DNA of 64,000 nucleotides from Bacteroides sp. (GTDB taxonomy: Bacteria > Bacteroidota > Bacteroidia > Bacteroidales > Bacteroidaceae): positions 124,001 to 188,000 of the forward strand of contig JAJQFD010000040.1 of NCBI GenBank assembly GCA_021201335.1, written 5' to 3'. A program made the position numbers and the translations under genes. The notes under the pieces were generated by a model. That model was given only the letters and a program-made list of their open reading frames with translations, was not told the DNA's origin and searched no databases. Below are positions 56,061 through 64,000 of this stretch, in pieces. Within the stretch, counting starts at the first letter, position 1, and every line of letters begins with the position of its first letter.

Positions 56061-57032
56061 ATGGCACCTTTACAAAATGATACCTATAAAATTTTGTTAG
56101 ATATTATAAAGCAAAAAGTTCCCCAGAAAACAAAATTGGCCAATCAGCTTGCTGATATACTTTTAATAGAGAAAGAAGCTGTTTACCGACGTTTAAGAGG
56201 GGAAGTTCCGTTTACATTTACTGAAATTGTTAAAATATCCCGGGTGTTTAATATTTCTTTAGACACTATAATCGGGATCAATTCTTCCAGAAGCCATCCT
56301 TTTCAATTAAAATTTACCAGGTATTTTAATCCTATAGAAGTAGACTATGCCATGCATGAAGAGTTTACCGATATTGTTGGCCAAACTAAAAATGATGTGC
56401 ATTCTGAAGCTGGTTTTACAGCGGGTGTTTTACCTCTGCATTTTACCTTGAACTATGAACAAATCCAACGTTTTTATACATTGCGTTGGTTATATCAATT
56501 TGGAGATTCAGGAACTAAACTCACTTTTTCCAAAATTTTCTTTCCTGAAAGATTAAGAGGTTTATTTCAAAGGTATTTAATTGAAGTTGAACATTTTAGA
56601 TATACTTACTTTATATTTGATAAATGCTTTCTAATAAATCTGGTAAACGATATAAATTATTTTCATTCCATACGGCTTATTTCTAAAGATGAGATTATAC
56701 TACTGAAGGATGAAATAAGAAAATTCCTGGATGATTTCGAGAGAATGGCCATTCATGGGAAATTTAAAAATGGCAATAAAATAGATGTTTATATTTCCAG
56801 TTTGAATTTTGAAAATACTTACAGCTATATGCAAACCAATCAATATCGGATTACCATGATTAAGGCCTTTACATATCATGAGTTATCTTCATTGGATGAG
56901 GTAGTATTTGATAAAACAAAAAAATGGTTACAGGCACTTAAAAGAACATCCGTATTAATTTCGGGTAGTAATGAAATGAGTCGGATTCTGTTTTTTGAAG
57001 AACAGCGGAAGATATTAGAGAAAGAATTATAA
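56061..57032 (+). CDS. HTH-domain protein, function unknown
   Basis: A 323-residue cytoplasmic protein. The first 75 residues form a helix-turn-helix-like domain (TKLANQLADILLIEKEAVYR, then FTFTEIVKISRVFNISLDT) of the type common in Bacteroidales one-component regulators. The rest, about 240 residues, is helical and aromatic-rich (LRWLYQFGDSGTKLTF, ERLRGLFQRYL) with no recognised motif. No partner genes; a hairpin terminator follows. Confidence 0.75.
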   Translation: MAPLQNDTYKILLDIIKQKVPQKTKLANQLADILLIEKEAVYRRLRGEVPFTFTEIVKISRVFNISLDTIIGINSSRSHPFQLKFTRYFNPIEVDYAMHEEFTDIVGQTKNDVHSEAGFTAGVLPLHFTLNYEQIQRFYTLRWLYQFGDSGTKLTFSKIFFPERLRGLFQRYLIEVEHFRYTYFIFDKCFLINLVNDINYFHSIRLISKDEIILLKDEIRKFLDDFERMAIHGKFKNGNKIDVYISSLNFENTYSYMQTNQYRITMIKAFTYHELSSLDEVVFDKTKKWLQALKRTSVLISGSNEMSRILFFEEQRKILEKEL

Positions 57033-57040
57033 TATGCAAA

Positions 57041-57069
57041 ACAGGATTCATAATCACTATGAATCCTGT
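57041..57069 (+). terminator. Hairpin after the HTH gene
   Basis: Perfect 12-bp stem ACAGGATTCATA (57041-57052) with TATGAATCCTGT (57058-57069) and a 5-base loop. The T-tract is short (CATTTCATT). Confidence 0.65.
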
Positions 57070-57638
57070 CATTTCATTAAACATTAATAAAGAAGCCTGG
57101 TTTAATGAATCCTAAGTTTGATTAGTGTTCCATTTTCACTGTATTAAGAATTGGCTATTTCGTGCAATAGCCAGATTCTTTGGAGTGTATTGCTTTATTG
57201 ATTTAGGTTATTTACTATCACAAAGGAAGCGAACAAAGATTTTAAAAACAATACTTAAAAAATAAATAAATCTTTTAAATGACACTTTTTTCGTAAATAG
57301 GCTACAAAATATTACGAATATCACAAAATTTATTGCTTCTGATTTTTACGATGAGAAAAATACCTAAAAATTGTTCTTTTTCTCATATTCGAGATGTAAT
57401 GCTAACGATGTATGAGATTGTCCGAGAATATGAAATTGGAATTTTTAAGAATGAACAAATTCCAATTTTGTGGATTATTATCCATGGAAAACTGCCTATT
57501 GTGTTATGTTTATTACTTTTCGATTTGAATATATTATTTTATGTAAAATATCTATGTAACTATATTAGCACCAATAAGATGTGCTGTAACTATCCCAAAT
57601 TTTGTTCCAAATATTATTTATAATAATTATCTTATTTA
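57070..57638. other. AT-rich intergenic stretch
   Basis: No gene can be supported. An open frame at 57333-57623 is low in coding character and without a convincing start or family likeness. Confidence 0.5.
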
Positions 57639-57668
57639 TTGCAAATAAATCGGTATGTTGTATATTTA
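57639..57668 (+). promoter_or_regulatory. Promoter of the serine hydrolase gene
   Basis: TTG at 57639-57641, a 19-base spacer, then TATATTTA at 57661-57668 (one mismatch to TAnnTTTG). The leader would be about 125 bases. Confidence 0.55.
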
Positions 57669-57798
57669 CACGATTTTTTCAACACAAACCTGAAAACACA
57701 ATATTTGATTTTAAAAGTATAAACATAACAATTATGCCTGAGTTGTGTTTTATAACTGAATAACATCACAAAACTATTTAAAGAAACTAGTTGAAATA

Positions 57799-59079
57799 AT
57801 GAAGAAAATTTTGTTCCTAAGTTTATTCCTTTTCGTAGGATTAATTGAAGCCTTTGCACAGAAGCCGACACCACAAAAGTTTGAATATCCTGCAAAAATA
57901 CCACCTTCAGTAAATGTCTCATCTGAGCGTTTGGAATATATCGACCGTTTGTTACTGGAATATGTAGATAAAGGTACAATTCCACATGCTCTTACGTTTG
58001 TAGCAAGGAAAGGTGTAGTGGTTCATCATAAAGCTTTTGGATGGAGTGATATTGGAAAATGGAAGTTATTAAAAAAAAGTGATATTTTCCGTAATTATTC
58101 GCAAACCAAAGCGATTGTAAGTGTTGCGCTGATGACGCTTTTTGAACAAGGTAAGTTTCGGTTGGACGACCCTCTTGCGAAATATATACCTGAATGCACC
58201 GGGCTAGTCCTGGAAAAAATAAATTCCGATAGTACTTATACTACGCGTCCTGTTGTGTCGCCTATAACTATTCGCCACTTATTGAGTCATACATCCGGGA
58301 TTATGGGTAACCGGGATATACTGATATTACATCGGAAACAAAGAAAAGAAGGTGGAGATAAGCCTTATGAAACACTTGCTGAAGAAGTGAAAGATATATT
58401 GAAGCTTCCTCTTGCTTTTGATCCGGGAACACAATGGAACTACCATCCTGCAACCGATGTATGTGGTTATCTGATTGAATATTTTTCCGGCAAATCATTA
58501 CGGGAGTACGTGAAAGAAACGATTCTTATACCATTAGGCATGAAGGATTCCGACTGGTATTATCCGGAAAGTTATCGTTCGCGGATGGTAAAATCTTACA
58601 TAAATAAAAACGGTGTATTAACTGAGCAATACAATGTATGGAGCGGAGCACGCAATCCATTTACGACTGATTTCAGCTATTGCCAAGCGGGGACTGGCTT
58701 GAATGGAACCATTGAGGATTACGCTCGCTTTTGCCAGATGATACTTAACGGGGGTATATTTAATGGTATACGAATTATAGGCAGGCGAACCCTCGAAATG
58801 ATGTGTACCGATCAACTTCCTCATCCGAATAATGGAGGAGAAGATTTTCATTTTGGACTGGGTTTTCAGATTTATCCGGAACGGAAGACGGAAGACGGAA
58901 AAATAACTGCTTCTACCTCCATGGTTTCCCCTGGTTCTCTGCATTGGGGAGGTTTTTATAATACCGATTATTTAATTGACCCTAAAGAAGAATTGGTTAT
59001 TCTTTTATATATGAATGTAATACCTAATCCGCATGTTTGGGAGAAATTCCTGAATACCGTATATCAGGCTTTACAGTAA
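57799..59079 (+). CDS. Serine hydrolase, beta-lactamase class C fold
   Basis: A 426-residue exported enzyme (signal peptide MKKILFLSLFLFVGLIEAFA, cut near AFAQ) of the beta-lactamase/EstB/penicillin-binding-like group. The nucleophile motif is S101-Q-T-K104 in RNYSQTKAIVS, the second motif Y-H-P in WNYHPATDVCGYL, and the third likely the HWGG region (SLHWGGFYNTDYLID). These proteins usually act as esterases or D-aminopeptidase-like enzymes rather than lactamases; specificity is unknown. It is a single-gene unit with its own strong terminator. Confidence 0.88.
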   Translation: MKKILFLSLFLFVGLIEAFAQKPTPQKFEYPAKIPPSVNVSSERLEYIDRLLLEYVDKGTIPHALTFVARKGVVVHHKAFGWSDIGKWKLLKKSDIFRNYSQTKAIVSVALMTLFEQGKFRLDDPLAKYIPECTGLVLEKINSDSTYTTRPVVSPITIRHLLSHTSGIMGNRDILILHRKQRKEGGDKPYETLAEEVKDILKLPLAFDPGTQWNYHPATDVCGYLIEYFSGKSLREYVKETILIPLGMKDSDWYYPESYRSRMVKSYINKNGVLTEQYNVWSGARNPFTTDFSYCQAGTGLNGTIEDYARFCQMILNGGIFNGIRIIGRRTLEMMCTDQLPHPNNGGEDFHFGLGFQIYPERKTEDGKITASTSMVSPGSLHWGGFYNTDYLIDPKEELVILLYMNVIPNPHVWEKFLNTVYQALQ

Positions 59080-59097
59080 TTAATCGTACTGGAAATA

Positions 59098-59145
59098 AAA
59101 AAGAGCTTGCAGAGAAACACCCGTTTGTCTGCAAGCTCTTTTTTA
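59098..59145 (+). terminator. Strong terminator of the serine hydrolase gene
   Basis: AAAAAGAGCTTGCAGA (59098-59113) pairs with TCTGCAAGCTCTTTTT (59128-59143), with T's continuing. Confidence 0.9.
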
Positions 59146-59576
59146 TTTGCTGGATATGGTACTAAATCAGATTTGGTATATGTTATACTGCATTTGCAGT
59201 AGCAATTCTTATGAAGAGTGTGTAGAAGAATATGCTAAACATGTCTCTCGCAGTAATGATAGAAATTCTTCTGATTTCCAATGATTTAGACTTCTGTATT
59301 GAAACGGCAGAAAGACTACAGGTTAAAAATCTGGTTCTTTACCATGCGGAGGATAATAATATATCGCGCAGAAAAGAATTATACAAAAAGGAAGAAGAGT
59401 GTTATTATAGCAGTTGCTTATCCGTTCCAGAGGATTCTGAAGTACTGGATTTGTAATGGTATTTTTGGAGGTTTTGATTGCATTTTCTCTTTTCTTTGGA
59501 CCTTATCACTTGGCTTTTATTACTTAGTTACATTTATTTCTATACGATTTTGAGTTATATTCTCAAATTGTTCTTG
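59146..59576. other. Intergenic stretch with weak open frames
   Basis: Two overlapping open frames (59232-59456 and 59299-59553) are present but neither has family likeness or a good ribosome-binding context. The region may contain the remains of a gene. Confidence 0.35.
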
Positions 59577-59584
59577 TATATTTG
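59577..59584 (+). promoter_or_regulatory. -7 element for the small membrane protein
   Basis: TATATTTG at 59577-59584, 79 bases before the ATG at 59664. No matching TTG -33 box. Confidence 0.4.
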
Positions 59585-59663
59585 GGATAAATTAAATCTA
59601 GTAATACAAAGAGAAACTATTTCTATAGTATGTTACCTATTCTTATTTTTAATACTTGAAGAA

Positions 59664-60056
59664 ATGAACAAAATAATTAAATACATTTTCATCCTCCTCG
59701 GTGGTGCTTTTCTTTTTGTGAGTGGTTGGATTATAAGAGGGTTGTACTTTATGGAAGTTGAAGATTATTATGGTGATTTACAGACTATTTACTGGCAAGC
59801 GAAAAGTAAGGATATAATTGTTTGTCCCCAAAGCCGACAGGTAGGTCAACTTGAAAAGAAAGGTTGTAGAATTTATGTAAGTATGGAAGATGGGCGGGAG
59901 CAGGAACTCAATTCATGGGTATATAAGACTGAAACCTTGGATTCGCTTGTTGTTTATCGTCAGGAAACTAAAACCCCGGTATCTCTAGGCTACAATGCAA
60001 TCATGAATGCGATTGATAAACAAAGCCTGAAAAAAATCATGGTTTACAAAAAATAA
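59664..60056 (+). CDS. Hypothetical single-pass membrane protein
   Basis: Read from MNKIIKYIFILLGGAFLFVS at 59664, it has 130 residues: one N-terminal hydrophobic helix (residues about 7-28), then a polar domain with QTIYWQAKSKDIIVCPQSRQ and a basic end (KKIMVYKK). I do not recognise a family. The frame is open from 59478, but the added N-terminus is unlike a protein start. The DKNYY-repeat gene follows closely and could be cotranscribed. Confidence 0.6.
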   Translation: MNKIIKYIFILLGGAFLFVSGWIIRGLYFMEVEDYYGDLQTIYWQAKSKDIIVCPQSRQVGQLEKKGCRIYVSMEDGREQELNSWVYKTETLDSLVVYRQETKTPVSLGYNAIMNAIDKQSLKKIMVYKK

Positions 60057-60125
60057 AGGAACTCTTCTAACTAAACTCGTTTGTTATGATTGAAGCGGGA
60101 TCAGCAATTAATTTCACACTTACTG

Positions 60126-60722
60126 ATGATGAATAAACTAATCTTAATTGTCTTTACTTTACCTTTAGTAGGGGTAGCAGGCAATTTGGTAAATGTTAAT
60201 ATATCCGGAGAGACGACTTCAGTAAACTTAATGACAGACCCTTCCCAATGGAGTGCTCCGGGATTTACAATTGATTTAACTCAAACAGATCAATTTGACA
60301 GAGTGAAGGTAATAGGTGGGGGATATTCCAAGGATGACTGGGACGTATTTTATAGAGGAGAAAAAGTTAAGGATGCTCATGCATCTTCCTTTCACAATTT
60401 GGATGAAGGCTACGGAAAAGATAATTGGAAGGTCTTTTATCGAGGAAAAGCTGTCGCTGATTCCCACTCTTCTTCTTTTAAAAGTCTGGGTGAGGATTAT
60501 GCAAAGGATAATTGGAAAGTATTTTATCGAGGAAAAGTTGTGGTTGATTCCCATTCCTCTTCTTTTAAAAGCCTGGGCGGAGGTTATGCAAAAGATAATT
60601 GGAAAGTATTTTATAGAGGAGAAGTAATTGAGGGTGCCACTGCCTCCTCTTTTCAATATCTGGAAGATGGATATGCAAAGGATAACTGGAATACCTACTA
60701 CCGAGGAAGAAAAACAAAATAA
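60126..60722 (+). CDS. Exported DKNYY-repeat protein
   Basis: A protein of about 198 residues with a signal peptide (MNKLILIVFTLPLVGVAGN, from 60126 or 60129) and then about five repeats of 29 residues of the form YAKDNWKVFYRGKVV...SHSSSFKSLGG. The Tyr-Lys-Asp core and the Tyr-Arg-Gly turn are those of the DKNYY repeat family. The repeats are close in DNA (87-base period), the third and fourth nearly identical, so copy number may vary by recombination. Function unknown. Confidence 0.8.
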   Translation: MMNKLILIVFTLPLVGVAGNLVNVNISGETTSVNLMTDPSQWSAPGFTIDLTQTDQFDRVKVIGGGYSKDDWDVFYRGEKVKDAHASSFHNLDEGYGKDNWKVFYRGKAVADSHSSSFKSLGEDYAKDNWKVFYRGKVVVDSHSSSFKSLGGGYAKDNWKVFYRGEVIEGATASSFQYLEDGYAKDNWNTYYRGRKTK

Positions 60723-60998
60723 AAAATTTTAGAACCAACTCACGAGAGGAGCCCCTTCATCGATGTGCAACTTCAATGTTTTGTATTAAAATACAGAATG
60801 AGCTTGAAAGTAAATTTATTTGGACCTGACAGAGAAATACTTTACTTTCTTTTTTCCTAATTTGTACTTCCACTAATGATCTGAATAAGCTCTGCACATT
60901 TGCATTTTTAAAGATTAGATAAGTATATCAACCTGCAATCTGAATTCAATCAACTAAGATAGCAAAGTTTTAACTATTAATAGATGGAGATAAAAGCA

Positions 60999-61990
60999 AT
61001 GAAAAAAGCATGGATTATCATTTTAGCACTTATGATACCTTCTTTGTTTGCGATTGGCTGTTCGTCCGGTACGAAAGCAAAAGAGGAAAAAAGGCTCATT
61101 CAACCGAACAGGAAAAAAACAATCTTCCTAAGGTATATATGACACGGGAAGTCACTCCGGAAGCACTTATAAAAATATATGAATCGCTTGGAAGAAAAGC
61201 TACCGGAAAAGTAGCCATCAAACTTAATATGGGTGAGCCCGGCGGACATAACTATCTGAAACCCGAACTGGTGAAAGATTTAGTGCAAAAAGTAAACGGT
61301 ACTTTTATTGATGCCAATACCGCTTATGGTGGCAAGCGTTCAAGTACCGAAGATCATCTTAAAACAGCCCGTGACCATGGTTTCACAGCAGTAGCTCCTG
61401 TCGATATTCTCGATGCCGAGGGAGAAATAGATCTCCCGGTAGCAGGAGGAACACACATTACCCGGGATATCGTCGGTAAGAATTACCCCAATTATGACTT
61501 CACTATTATTCTTTCACATTTCAAAGGTCACGCAATGGGAGGTTTTGGCGGAGCCATTAAGAATATGTCCATCGGTATTGCCTCTGCTAATGGAAAGAGA
61601 TTGATTCATTCCGGAGGAACCAGCACCACTAGCTGGGGAAATCCAACCCAGGAACAATTCCTTGAAACGATGGCGGAAGCGGCCAAGGCCATAGCCGACC
61701 ACTGTGGAGATAATATCATATCCATTAGTGTGATGAACAATCTTTCTGTGGATTGCGATTGCGATTCCAATCCGGCTAATCCTGAAATGGGAGATGTCGG
61801 TATCCTTGCCTCTCTCGATCCCGTTGCACTGGATAAAGCCTGCGTGGACCAGGTTTATGCATCTACCGACCATGGTAAGATCCACCTTATTGAACGGATG
61901 GAATCCAAAAAAGGTCTTCATACCGTAGTACATGCTGAGAAGATAGGAATGGGAAGTCAACAGTATGAAATGGTTTTGTTGGATAATTAA
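60999..61990 (+). pseudogene. DUF362-domain lipoprotein, frameshifted
   Basis: The first 30 codons, from ATG 60999, encode a lipoprotein signal (MKKAWIIILALMIPSLFAIG then CSSGTKAKEE). The main domain continues from about 61093 in another frame. Adding one A to the A6 run at 61087-61092 gives KKAHSTEQEKNNLP and a 330-residue protein. The domain is DUF362: VAIKLNMGEPGGHNYLKPEL, FIDANTAYGGKRSS, ILSHFKGHAMGGFGGAIKNM. The DUF362 family often carries iron-sulfur partners elsewhere; only the cysteines in DCDCDSNPANP are seen here. Confidence 0.88.
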
Positions 61991-62066
61991 CCTAAATATC
62001 TGAAATAAGCTAAACCTTTCTCCACGTGGCTGTATTATAAGTTATATCATTTAAAATGTGAAGCTT

Positions 62067-62711
62067 ATGAAGATTTTAATTTTAGGTGCCGCTGGAGAAT
62101 TGGCCGCAAAGGCAACAGATACTTTATTGAAACATACAGACGCTAATCTTGTCCTTTACGCAAGAGATGCATCCAACCGTGTGAAACTTACGGATAAGAA
62201 CCGGGAACAAGTGATAGATGGTGACTTTAAAGATACCACTAAACTGGAAAAAGCCATGAATGGGGCAGACTGGGTATTTATTGATTCTGTAGAAGACAAA
62301 GAGGGAATGCAATCCATCGTAAAAGCAATGAAAGCTACAGGAGTGAAAAAGTTAATCGCTGCTACCAGTCTCGGTATATATGGTGAAGTTCCGGGTAAAT
62401 TCGGTGAGTGGAACCAACAAATGCTGGGAGATGATATTCTGAATGAAATGGCTGAATCTACCGCCGTACTCGAAAACCCGGACCTGGATTATACACTGTT
62501 GCGTATGGCATGGTTGTATAATGAAGAAGGAAATTCCCGGTATGAACTTACAGAGAGAGATGAGCCTTTCAAAGGAACCCAGGTAACCCGTGAAGCAGTG
62601 GCGCAGCTGGTACTGGAGATCGTTCAATCTACTGATAATCGTTTCGCCCAGAGAAGCCTCGGTGTAAGTGAACCAGATACGGAAGGAGATAAACCTTCTT
62701 TTTATGAATAA
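62067..62711 (+). CDS. NAD(P)-binding SDR-like protein (atypical)
   Basis: A 214-residue Rossmann-fold protein of the atypical SDR/NmrA-like group: MKILILGAAGELAAKATDTL, then DGDFKDTTKLEKAMNGADWV, VKKLIAATSLGIYGEVPGKF and LLRMAWLYNEEG. It starts at the ATG at 62067 rather than the GTG at 62058. Such proteins act as flavin/NADPH reductases or redox sensors; no catalytic Tyr-x3-Lys is evident, so the activity is open. Confidence 0.85.
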   Translation: MKILILGAAGELAAKATDTLLKHTDANLVLYARDASNRVKLTDKNREQVIDGDFKDTTKLEKAMNGADWVFIDSVEDKEGMQSIVKAMKATGVKKLIAATSLGIYGEVPGKFGEWNQQMLGDDILNEMAESTAVLENPDLDYTLLRMAWLYNEEGNSRYELTERDEPFKGTQVTREAVAQLVLEIVQSTDNRFAQRSLGVSEPDTEGDKPSFYE

Positions 62712-62736
62712 TGAAAAGATGCAATAGCATCCAAAT

Positions 62737-62774
62737 AAAAACAGCCGAATGCAGTATAGCTTTCGGCTGTTTTT
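62737..62774. terminator. Bidirectional terminator
   Basis: AAAAACAGCCGAA (62737-62749) with TTTCGGCTGTTTTT (62761-62774), between convergent genes. Confidence 0.85.
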
Positions 62775-62820
62775 GCAAACAATAAATCTAACTTTATATT
62801 TATGGATACTGGGATAATGT

Positions 62821-63783
62821 TTATCCTTTAATTTCAATTTTGTTTATCGATTCTACAGGTTTATCCTGGTGTATTTCGATAATCTTCGTTGTCACAGCAA
62901 ACTCATCCGGGAAAATCTTACTTCCCATCTCATTGGCCCATGCTTCAGTAAACTCCGCACCTATATAGATAATCATGGCAGAATAATAAATCCAGGTGAT
63001 GAGGATGGCCATAAATGCTGCGGCCCCATACACGGTTCCTACATTAGCGATTCCTAAATAAAGGGATATTCCCCATTGTCCAACCAGGAAAAGAAGGGTA
63101 GTTGCCAGCGCTCCTACGGCAACGTCTTTACTCTTTATTTTGGCATCAGGCAACATTTTAAAGAGTAGTATAAAGATGAAAGTCGTAACACCGATGTTCA
63201 GGATCATTCCTACTACTTTTACAATAGATTCAGCTACATCGGGGTAACTGGCCATAAACCTGTCACTAAGATTTCCAATTACATTGGTAATGGTAAATGT
63301 AATCAATAAGATGAAGGCGAATACAAGGATCAGGGAAAAAGAGAGTATCCGGTTCTTGATGTATTTGAGCCAGCCTTTTTTGGGAATAGCTTTGATTCCC
63401 CAAATGGTATTCAAGGAAGTTTGCATTTCTGCGAAAATGGCGGTTGCACCAAAGATCGTTATCCCTAAGGTGACAATGGTAGCTAGTACAGAAGAATCTG
63501 TTTTTTTTGCATTTTCAATGATGTCTCTTAATTGATCAACCACCTCCGTTCCCACAACCGGTTGCAACTGGACATACAACTGATTGGCCAGGTCAGCATG
63601 GAAAAAAGTACCGATAGTAATTAAAAGGGATAGGAAAGGAATAATAGAAAACAGGGTCGCATAAGCCAATGAAGCACTCAACGTCGGAATATTATCATCT
63701 CCAAATCCCTGCATCGTATCTTTTAAGATCTTAAAAAAGACAGAGAAACTAAGCTTTTTCTTCGTAGTAGATTGCTCTTCCAT
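62821..63783 (-). CDS. YihY/BrkB-family membrane protein
   Basis: A 320-residue inner-membrane protein with six hydrophobic helices. The opening region with DDNIPTLSASLAYATLFSII and the later GTVYGAAAFMAILITWIYYS and YIGAEFTEAWANE are family marks of YihY/BrkB proteins, once called RNase BN. They are now thought to be transporters of unclear substrate. An acidic/charged C-terminal tail is present. Confidence 0.92.
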   Translation of the reverse strand: MEEQSTTKKKLSFSVFFKILKDTMQGFGDDNIPTLSASLAYATLFSIIPFLSLLITIGTFFHADLANQLYVQLQPVVGTEVVDQLRDIIENAKKTDSSVLATIVTLGITIFGATAIFAEMQTSLNTIWGIKAIPKKGWLKYIKNRILSFSLILVFAFILLITFTITNVIGNLSDRFMASYPDVAESIVKVVGMILNIGVTTFIFILLFKMLPDAKIKSKDVAVGALATTLLFLVGQWGISLYLGIANVGTVYGAAAFMAILITWIYYSAMIIYIGAEFTEAWANEMGSKIFPDEFAVTTKIIEIHQDKPVESINKIEIKG

Positions 63784-63901
63784 TGATAACTGTTTCTTAT
63801 ATCAACAGAATTTCTTTTTCTTTTGTTCAGGAATAGGGAGCATCTTTTCCTGAGTTACGATTCGTAATCTATGTCAGTCTTTCTTTCTGGGTACAAAACC
63901 G

Positions 63902-64000
63902 TTATTCTCCGATTCTCTTCCTATTCTTATCCTGATATCTTTTCCTGTATTCTTTTGGTGTAATTTCCATTTCCTTGTAAAATGCTTTGGAGAAATGAAA
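63902..64000 (-). CDS. AraC-family regulator, C-terminal end (partial)
   Basis: The last 32 codons of a gene entering from the right edge: FHFSKAFYKEMEITPKEYRK then a basic tail ending RKRIGE. This is the final helix-turn-helix of an AraC protein. The N-terminus is outside the window. Confidence 0.8.
   Translation of the reverse strand, partial: FHFSKAFYKEMEITPKEYRKRYQDKNRKRIGE

Noticed and set aside
57333-57623. 96-residue open frame in the AT-rich gap
   Set aside because: Composition is that of AT-rich non-coding DNA and no motif is seen; at best a very weak hypothetical.
59232-59456. 74-residue open frame
   Set aside because: Directly after a strong terminator, overlapping another open frame, no domain likeness; possibly gene debris.

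Overview
The window reads as chromosomal DNA of a Bacteroidales bacterium, probably close to Parabacteroides or Bacteroides. The support is gene content: an OMP_b-brl_3 TonB-type receptor, a DUF5112-type giant sensor kinase, BspA/InlB-repeat lipoproteins, AddAB helicase-nucleases, a lipoprotein class A2 beta-lactamase and an SDR-type mannonate oxidoreductase. Several intergenic regions also carry the Bacteroidetes promoter pattern TTG-N18-20-TAnnTTTG. The species call is inference; the promoter motifs and protein motifs are read directly.

Layout. 0.1-3.5 kb: a frameshifted outer-membrane receptor and a fosmidomycin-resistance-type MFS exporter. 3.5-7.9 kb: hexuronate locus 1 (uxaC divergent from a LacI-type regulator and uxaB), ending in an unusually structured 3' region. 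7.9-20 kb: aqpZ, YqgE, an aminotransferase, UDP-glucuronate decarboxylase with a hybrid kinase, addB/addA and an MBL-fold lipoprotein. 20-30.3 kb: a ferritin-like protein, a decayed GNAT gene, an acyl-CoA synthetase, then a giant sensor kinase, response regulator and AbgT transporter in one unit. 30.4 kb: tRNA-Arg(TCT). 31-35 kb: an orphan B12/siderophore-type ABC ATPase and nrdDG preceded by a cobalamin riboswitch. 35-45.3 kb: an accessory stretch of lipoproteins, a TPR kinase/LuxR regulator pair, two arrays of short palindromes with exact 23- and 22-bp periods, and two inverted copies of a ~350-bp element flanking two lipoprotein genes. 45.3-51.8 kb: a TolC/HlyD/MacB export operon with a LytS/LytTR pair, convergent with a class A beta-lactamase. 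52.8-55.8 kb: hexuronate locus 2 (AraC regulator, mannonate oxidoreductase, uxuA). 56-64 kb: an HTH protein, a serine hydrolase, small exported proteins including a DKNYY-repeat protein, a DUF362 lipoprotein with a frameshift, an NAD(P)-binding protein, a YihY-family protein and the end of an AraC gene.

How the genes fit together. The two hexuronate loci complement one another: UxaC makes tagaturonate and fructuronate, UxaB reduces tagaturonate to altronate, and the SDR and UxuA take fructuronate through mannonate to 2-keto-3-deoxygluconate. Altronate dehydratase and the KDG kinase/aldolase are not in the window. The riboswitch would lower class III ribonucleotide reductase expression when B12 is plentiful, which implies a B12-dependent reductase elsewhere in the genome.

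Caution. Four otherwise intact genes (receptor, tolC, hlyD, DUF362) are each broken by exactly one base in an A or T run. Restoring that base gives a full-length protein each time, so homopolymer sequencing error is as likely as real inactivation. The GNAT gene differs: it has two nonsense codons as well as a frameshift.
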